Positions 46,131 to 52,465 of a DNA stretch of 52,465 nt are shown one piece after another; the stretch's first letter is position 1; each line of letters opens with the position of its first letter. This DNA comes from Brachionus koreanus (lineage: Eukaryota; Rotifera; Eurotatoria; Ploima; Brachionidae), in assembly GCA_016987375.1 (NCBI GenBank), contig PJRA01000506.1, forward strand, positions 414,233 through 466,697, written 5' to 3'. Under the pieces are notes generated by a model, which worked only from the letters and a program-made list of their open reading frames with translations, did not search any database and was not told the DNA's origin. The position numbers and the translations under genes are program-made.

Positions 46131-46769
46131 ATTTTTTAAAAACTTTAAAATTAGTTTAAAAGAAAATAAGCCTTAATTAATTATTTTATTTTTTTTTTTT
46201 ATAAAATATATTGAGGAATCACTTAAATAAAGTCAAATATATATGCATTTCTAAATCATTCAAAGAAAAAAGTCAACCGAAAAACGATTACAATAATTTT
46301 TTGTAACCAAGGATAAGATTATATTTGAAATAAAGTTTTGTCATATTTTTAAAATATTTTAATATTGGCATCTTGTTCTGATCAATATATCACTTGATTT
46401 GTTTTTTTTTTTCATTGAAAACTCAATTATAAATTATTCAATAAAAAGTAACTAAAAAACCGGATTGTTACTTGCAACAATATTTTGAGAACCCTAAAAT
46501 AGCTCAAATACAATTAAGTAAAATTAATTAAATAATAAAATAAGCATAAGTTTAGAAATATGAAATCATATTTTAAATTTTTTTCTTTGGTGATTCGCTC
46601 AGTATTTTTAATAAGTTATATTACTTAAATAATTAAATTAATTAATAGCTTTTCGGATTTACCTTTATTTAAATTGTTTAATTTTTATTAAGAAGAGTGA
46701 AAAAATTTTGCATTTTTTTAATTTAAAAATACAATAGTTTGCTAATTTTCAATTTTCAAAAAAAACATT
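46131..46769. other. AT-rich spacer
   Basis: Nothing recognised between the BuGZ poly(A) signal and the second mariner relic. Confidence 0.4.
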
Positions 46770-47610
46770 GTGCCCTACAAAATCGTTAGCCGTCTAGCAG
46801 CGAGTAGTTCGATTCGCCTCTTTTACCATTGATGACTTTTGAAGCAAATAAAACTTCACCTTTCTTCAACTTGGTCTTAGATAGTAAAATGTCGTCCTCA
46901 AAGGAAAAGAGCCATTGAGAAAAAGTTATTATAATCACAAAGAGAAAGATCTGCATTATATGCTGTATGAGCAAGAAGTTCAATCCTTTCCTGCTCTTCT
47001 ATTTTTGCCATTCTTCCTCTTGCTTTATGAAGTCTTGCGTTTTCTTGAAGAAACAAACCTAGTCTTTGGTTAACTAAAGAAGGATATTTTTCTTGAAGTG
47101 AAGCATTCATTCGGTTTAATTGTTTTGAGAATAAATTTTGGCATTTAAAGCACGACTGCTTGGAACTAGCTCAAAGTGTATTATTCATTTTTTTATCAAA
47201 GCGTCCTTATTGTCTGATCTGATTGAAATTGATCCAACCATTGATTTTTTTTTATCATTATTTCGAAAATAGATCGAAAATGATAAGAAACAACTCGGCA
47301 ATGTCTGTTATCTTGGTTGATCAAATTAAGCCGATGAGATATCATCGATTATAATTTTTAAAGGTGATTTAAAAATTTGCGATGAATAAACCTAATAACC
47401 CTTTTTCAAATAATGACCTGAATTTCAAGATTTTCATTTAAAGTTTTCATTTTATAAAATTTTTTAGAATTAAATAAACAGTTAGACATATCATTTTGAA
47501 GACCATTCAATTCTGTTTATTCTGACACAATATGACTTAAAATTTTAGATTTACAAAGATATTAAAATCAAAAATATCCAACTTTTTAAAAATTTCAAAA
47601 ATTTATGACT
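46770..47610 (-). pseudogene. mariner-like transposon relic, copy 2
   Basis: The minus-strand frame 46898-47110 resembles the mariner catalytic core end: FLQENARLHKARGRMAKI (family HDNARPH, with the Asp changed to Glu), then HTAYNADLSLCDYNNFF (family YSPDLAPSDYHLF, third Asp kept). A shifted frame gives FEDDILLSKTKLKKGEVLFA, the C-terminal end. The N-terminal part is deleted; flanks match copy 1. Dead. Confidence 0.8.
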
Positions 47611-48679
47611 CGACATAATTTGTTTAAATTTTTTATCACAATTTAATCATTCAATGTATACTTGTTTTGTATTTTTATTTTTATAAAATGCTTAAAATCA
47701 CAGAATAATATTCAATATGGAATGATAATCCATGATTTTGATTAAAACATCTTCAAAAAATTGAAAGAATAGAATAGTATTAATAATCACTTGATTATAA
47801 TTTAATTATTTTATAAAAATATAGAATTCAAGATTATTTTCTGTTAGTTTTGCAGTAATGAATCAAATCTTTAATTAAATTTTTTACTTTATAAATCAAA
47901 TAGCTATTTCTCGTTCTCCAAAGCCATTTGCTAAACTTAAATGTACTTGTGTTTTATAAATTGAATTCAATAATTACACATTTTTTAAAATATTGCATGA
48001 CATGATTTAAGAAAAATGAATTTAATTAATTTAATAACCTTGATAATTGAATTATTTTATCAAGCACTGTAATCCTAAGTAGTTTTTAATTAAATTTTGT
48101 TAAATAAAAAAAAACAATTAAACAATGATATAGATGCATCATTAGGCTAATTTTTTTTCATGAAAAAAAATCAAAATCAAATTTTTTTTATTTCAATTTT
48201 ACTAAATAATCGACTGTTTAAAATTATTGTTACAATTAAATTTAAATTTTAGTTAAAATTGCCAATTTTCTTTAAAATAAAAAGTCTAATATATCACTAG
48301 CTAAAAATTTTTTTCTTTATTGCAATAATAATTGTGTATGCGGAAGGGAAATATGAGTTTTTAATTAACTATTCATTTATAAATCAGGAAAATAAGCAAA
48401 ATAGCAAAACGAGATCGAAAAAAAATTCAAGATAAATATAACATAAAATTCCGAGGAATTATTTAAAAAATTTACACAATTCTTTTGTAAAATTTAGTTA
48501 TTATAGTTATTAGTTATTCTGTTTTAATGGGAAATAAACTAGCGAATCGTAATACAACAAGCTTTAAAAAAAATCAGCTTTTTCTTTCCTGATTAATTTA
48601 TTATTTTATTTTAAATTTTCTTATTTCTCTCTGTATGATTCAACGTTTAAATCTTTAAGCTTTTGTCACTTAACATTAT
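47611..48679. other. AT-rich spacer
   Basis: Nothing recognised. Confidence 0.35.
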
Positions 48680-49015
48680 TTAAAATGATCTATGTTTTAA
48701 TTGTATTTTTAAAATATTAACCAAATTTCTAGCTTTTAGTAGTTTTTTTTTAGATTTGACTTTTTCAATATGTCTGTGAATTACTTTATATTTATATTTT
48801 TTTTTAAATTGAATTAAATGATTAAATGAATAAGAAGAAAAAATAAAAAAAAGGATAGGAACGGTTTTGGCTGGGCTAATAGTTGCTTCTGGTGACGCTT
48901 TTATTCTTAATTTTCTAAACAGACACCTCTCAGAATCCTTTTTGTTTCTTTCGTCAATTTGTTCTTTTCTAGTGTCCCATGCAATACATTGTTCTTTTGG
49001 AAAGCTGTGGTGCAA
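48680..49015 (-). other. Unrecognised open frame, probably not a gene
   Basis: 111 codons on the minus strand. The first 50 or so (PKEQCIAWDTRKEQIDERNK and after) come from a slightly GC-richer patch and look protein-like. The rest is translated AT-rich sequence overlapping the dispersed repeat at 48770-48847. No domain is recognised. It could be a fragment of a decayed gene or transposon. Confidence 0.25.
48770..48847. repeat. Short dispersed repeat, copy B
   Basis: Counterpart of 10513-10597 with the same block order: TCTGTGAATTACTTTATAT, then a T-rich stretch, then AAATGATTAAATGAATAAGA. Confidence 0.6.
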
Positions 49016-49202
49016 TGTTTTCGTTCAGTGTGTTTAAATCGAAGCGTAAAATTTAGAATTTATTTATTTAATTAGAATTTAGTGAATATTTTTTTACTTC
49101 ATTTAACCAAAAAACTTTTATTTAAGATCATTTTATTATAAAATAAGATTAAAGTTTTCTTTAATACTTTTTAAATTAAATAAAAACCAAAATTTCAATA
49201 TT

Positions 49203-49526
49203 TTGGTAAAAATAATAGTTTCATTGGTACATCTAAGGTTAAAATTACAATTTTTATTCTCAATATTCAATTATTCATATATAATAAGTAATTTTCATTT
49301 ATTTCTTAGGTTCTTATCTACTAATAGAGATTTACTTTTAAGAAGATTATTTTGTAATATTCAGAATTTAGATAGGTATTTTTTGATTCAATATTTAAGA
49401 TTAGTCACGAATAATAAAAAATTGGATAAAAATGATAACGATGAGCTACAGCACGTACTTGTACCTGTGGAGCGATGTTTTATCGCTATAGAAGTTGCTT
49501 TTCATTCTGTTCTAAAATCAAATTAG
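49203..49526 (+). other. Unrecognised open frame, possible orphan exon
   Basis: The second half has less biased composition and reads LLLRRLFCNIQNLDRYFLIQ, then DELQHVLVPVERCFIAIEVA. It begins just after a splice-acceptor-like TTTCTTAG (ending 49309) and ends in a TAG. It could be an orphan last exon or gene fragment; no family assignment is made. No upstream partner exon was found. Confidence 0.25.
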
Positions 49527-50994
49527 TTTTAATTAAATAATAAATTTCAAGCTGATTTATTCATTTACAAAAACTCTATTAATCTGAATAAAATAATTAA
49601 TTAATTTAATTTTAAATTTCGAAAATTTTTAAATGTTTTTCATAAGTTTTAAAGGAATCAAATATTTTTGCGTATTCAATGCATTTTTACTTATAAGAAA
49701 TTAAGTTAATTTGAAAAAATTATTTCCATTTGATTTGAGTGTAAAAAGATATAATAAATTAAATTAGTGATGCCATATAATGTTGAAAATTCTTATGATA
49801 CATTACTAATAAATTGTTAACTTATTAGAAAATCAATCACTTGTTTTAAATATGGAATCTTCAATATTTTCATTAAAAAATTCTATTTTTACCTGTTAAG
49901 CTTAATTTTTTTTAGGCAACCTACGAGAAAATTTCTAATGAAAAATTCTCATGAAGAACTAATGATAAATTTTCAAGATAAAATATATTGTTAAAAATAA
50001 ATTTAATTAGCTCTTCAAATTCTCCTAAGATTTTCGTCTTCGACCAAAAAAGTCTCGTAGATATACGAAACTGAAGATTAAAAAAGTAATTAACAATTGC
50101 ATGTTTTTACTGCTAAAAGGCATAATTTTAAAAGTGATTCGAGTAGCTCAATATTGAGATTGATCATTTCAATTCTTATGATACATTATTATTATTTATA
50201 TAATCATAAATACCAATTCTTAAAAAAGATGAAGCCAGAAAATCTTTTTAATTAAAATTTATTAAACATCAAACTTTGTGTTTGAATAATTCAAAAAGAG
50301 ACATAAAATGAATTAGAATTAAAATTATTTTTTTTTTATTCAAAATTATAAAATAGCTTGAAACAGTGCTCATGATTTTATTCAAATCTCGGAAAATGAT
50401 TAATCAACAGCAAATTTAGATAAAGAAATTATTTTTGAAAAAAAAAAAACGATTTTTTTTAATCAATTATTTTATTTCATGACATAATCTAAAACAAAAT
50501 TATTTTTTCGTAGATTTCAATATAAAATGGATATTATCTTCAAAAAAGAAAAAATATTTTACAAAATTTATTAGGATCTTTAAACTTTATTTATTGTATA
50601 ATTAAATTAATGGTATATTGATTTAATTTAATTAAGAATGCTTGAGAGACTTGAGTGCTTTCTGAAAAATTTTAACCTAAAATGTAATCATTAAATTTTA
50701 AATTAATCGTTAATAAGAAAACATAAATGTTTTTTAATGTGCTCAAAAAGATTTTCTTAATTTAATGAATAATATGTCATTAAATGCTTATTCTCATTCG
50801 AAAAAAATTAATATTTTAAGAAGATTTAAATTTCGTTTGCTAAAAAATATGCTTCCTTTCATTTTAAACGATTAGCGATTAAGGGTTAAAAAATTGTTTT
50901 ACTTAACATTGAATCATTTTATCCTTTTTTTTAAATTTTTTTTGAATCCAATTTTTAAATTTTTTTTTTAAATTTAGAAAAATTCATTTGACTT
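49527..50994. other. AT-rich region upstream of GPCR B
   Basis: No gene recognised. A CTACGAGA / TCTCGTAG pair (49924 and about 50051) is a weak inverted repeat. The GPCR B promoter presumably lies near the right end; no TATA box could be assigned with confidence. Confidence 0.4.
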
Positions 50995-52262
50995 ATGCTT
51001 GCCATAATTCATTTTATCGAGCCTTATTATATACTTTTAATTGTAATTGTCGGTTTCTTTGGAAATACTGTATCCATCTTAGTTTTTTCATTTAGCAAAT
51101 TTAGGTAATTTACTAGGTTTTTTTATTGTATTTCATTAAAAATTTATTAGAATTTTTATTTTTAAGATTTGAACAAGTAAATATTATATTGGCAGCGCTT
51201 GCATTTGCAGACAATGGTTTTTTAGCATCTTTGTTAATTGTATATTTAAGTCGATTCGGTATCAATCTATTCAATAAATTTCAAATTATTTGTAAATTGA
51301 ATGTGTTTTTCGGCTATTTATTTAGCTTTTTATCAACATGGTATGTAGTTCTGTTCAGCATTGAGCGCCTTATAGCCGTCTATTTTCCAATAAAAAGATT
51401 TGAAATATGTAATTCAAATCGGAACAAAATGGCAGTTTTAATGCTAGCCATTATTGCTTCATCACTTTATTCTTTTTCTTTTGTTACATCTGACCTGGAA
51501 ACTTACAAAAATCAAGCTTTTTGCATTGTGAAAGAAAAATGGTTTAATTTAGTGAGTTACATGGCTTTCGCAGATATATTTTTATCAATGATTATTCCTT
51601 TTATTCTAATTTCGTTTTCAAATATTTTTATAGTGATTAAGTTAATGCGGATTAGAAATCCATGTCAAAAAGGAGAAGCAAGTAACTTTAGAAATACATT
51701 CCGAGTTGATTTTTCGTCGCATTCGAACTGTGACAACCGCTATCAAGTAACACTGATTAGTGAATTAGAAAGAAATACGCCAACAACTAATCATAGCATA
51801 ATTTCAAATAATTCTAAATTTAATAGCATCAAGCGAAATCTCTCAATTGTTATTCTCAGAAATTCGGACAAGAAAAAACGCAGGAAATCATACACAAAAA
51901 CAACCCGGTTACTAATGATGGTTTCAACAACTTTTTTGGTCCTACACATGCCAATGGTACTCACAAAAATAGCTACGTTTTTTAACACGACTAAAGAAGA
52001 TTACGAAAAAAATGCTACTTATACAACTTTAAACGACACCATATCTTCATTTAATTTTACAACAGATTTATCAAATATTTCAAATGATAATGATATTAAA
52101 ATGAGTGAAATTTTTGAACGCTTTGCATCATATATTTATTATTTAAATTTTTCTCTCAATTTTTTTCTGTACTCATTTAACAAATCAAAATTTAGTAAAG
52201 CATTGCCGTCTTGTTTTTCACTCAAACCAAAGTCAAAAAGCAAATCATTCCATCGAATTTAA
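50995..52262 (+). CDS. Class A (rhodopsin-type) peptide-receptor-like GPCR B (2 exons)
   Basis: Exons 50995-51104 and 51167-52262 (401 codons plus stop; 62-bp intron). The start ATG has an in-frame TGA two codons upstream. TM1 contains IVGFFGNTVS. TM2 is ILAALAFADNG, then FLSTWYVV and FSIERLIAVYFPIKR (ERL instead of DRY). The extracellular loop 2 Cys is in QAFCIVKEKWF. Intracellular loop 3 is long and basic. TM6 is TTRLLMMVSTTFLVLHMPM. The TM6-TM7 loop carries several N-x-S/T sites (NATY, NDTI, NFTT). TM7 is YYLNFSLNFFLYSFNKSKF. Many motif blocks are near-identical to GPCR A, so they are paralogues. Ligand unknown. AATAAA at 52273-52278. Confidence 0.92.
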
Positions 52263-52406
52263 AAAAAAATTGAATAAACTTTTATTTTTAATTTTTTGTC
52301 TAATTTTTTAAATCAAAGATAAAAAAAATCGTAGGTCATTAAAAATTATTTTTTGCTTTAGAAATTCAAGTAATCATGTCATGTTTATTAATTAAATCAA
52401 TTTTTT

Positions 52407-52465
52407 TTTGACCCTATTCTATCCTAGTGGATAATGGGGAGGAGCTCATCTCCTTTTCAAGTACC
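52407..52465 (-). repeat. SINE copy 2, cut by window end
   Basis: TTGACCCTA, then GTGGATAATGGGGAGGAGCT and CATCTCCTTTTCAAGTACC match the 3' end of the SINE at 40905-40950 with a small insertion. The head would lie beyond the window. Confidence 0.7.

Overview
The window is AT-rich animal nuclear DNA. It has short GT-AG introns (about 50-65 bp, a few longer), an intron-containing nuclear tRNA, metazoan-type genes (voltage-gated Ca2+ channel, achaete-scute bHLH factor, KAT6 acetyltransferase, BuGZ/ZNF207, two peptide-type GPCRs), and many decayed LINEs and DNA transposons. Base composition, compact introns and the LINE style suggest a small-genome lophotrochozoan or gnathiferan, possibly a Brachionus-like rotifer. 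That placement is an inference, not something the sequence proves. There is one assembly gap (N run 16277-17088).

Layout. 1-7855 (+): the 3' part of a Cav2-type calcium channel alpha-1 gene, 11 exons, from the beta-subunit binding helix to the stop. Its introns carry several palindromic, MITE-like elements. 8397-8504 (-): tRNA-Leu(CAA) with a 25-nt intron. 10817-11347 (-): intronless achaete-scute-like bHLH gene with a TATA box. 12.5-19.2 kb: gene-poor, with LINE relics, a Merlin/IS1595-type transposase relic, a LINE 3' end and the gap. 19275-21291 (+): five-exon zinc-finger plus coiled-coil protein. 22855-23690 (-): decayed LINE. 24719-29032 (-): a 1437-codon intronless KAT6 gene, unusually GC-rich in its middle. 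29.3-31.0 kb: a MULE-like DNA transposon remnant with inverted subterminal repeats and a LINE inserted in it. 31.2-33.3 kb: a second LINE type and a mariner relic.

34299-36717 (-) and 50995-52262 (+): two paralogous class A GPCRs in opposite orientation, differing by one intron. 36.7-43.6 kb: AT-rich, with a tRNA-type SINE, a LINE relic and palindromes. 43670-44818 (-) and 45052-46014 (+): a divergent pair, an SR-rich protein and BuGZ/ZNF207, sharing a 233-bp intergenic region. 46.8-47.6 kb: a second mariner relic. The window ends inside a second SINE copy.

The genes form no operon or obvious pathway; this is ordinary animal gene neighbourhood. By family, Cav2 and the two GPCRs suggest neuronal or neurosecretory signalling and ASCL suggests neural fate. 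KAT6 acts in chromatin; the SR protein and BuGZ act in nuclear RNA and spindle biology. I found no CRISPR array, operon, toxin system or recognisable viral gene. The most unusual items are the MYST-domain insertion in an intronless GC-rich KAT6, the nested LINE-in-MULE next to its start, the MITE cluster in Cav2 introns, the altered Cav2 C-terminus, and the intron difference between the two GPCRs.
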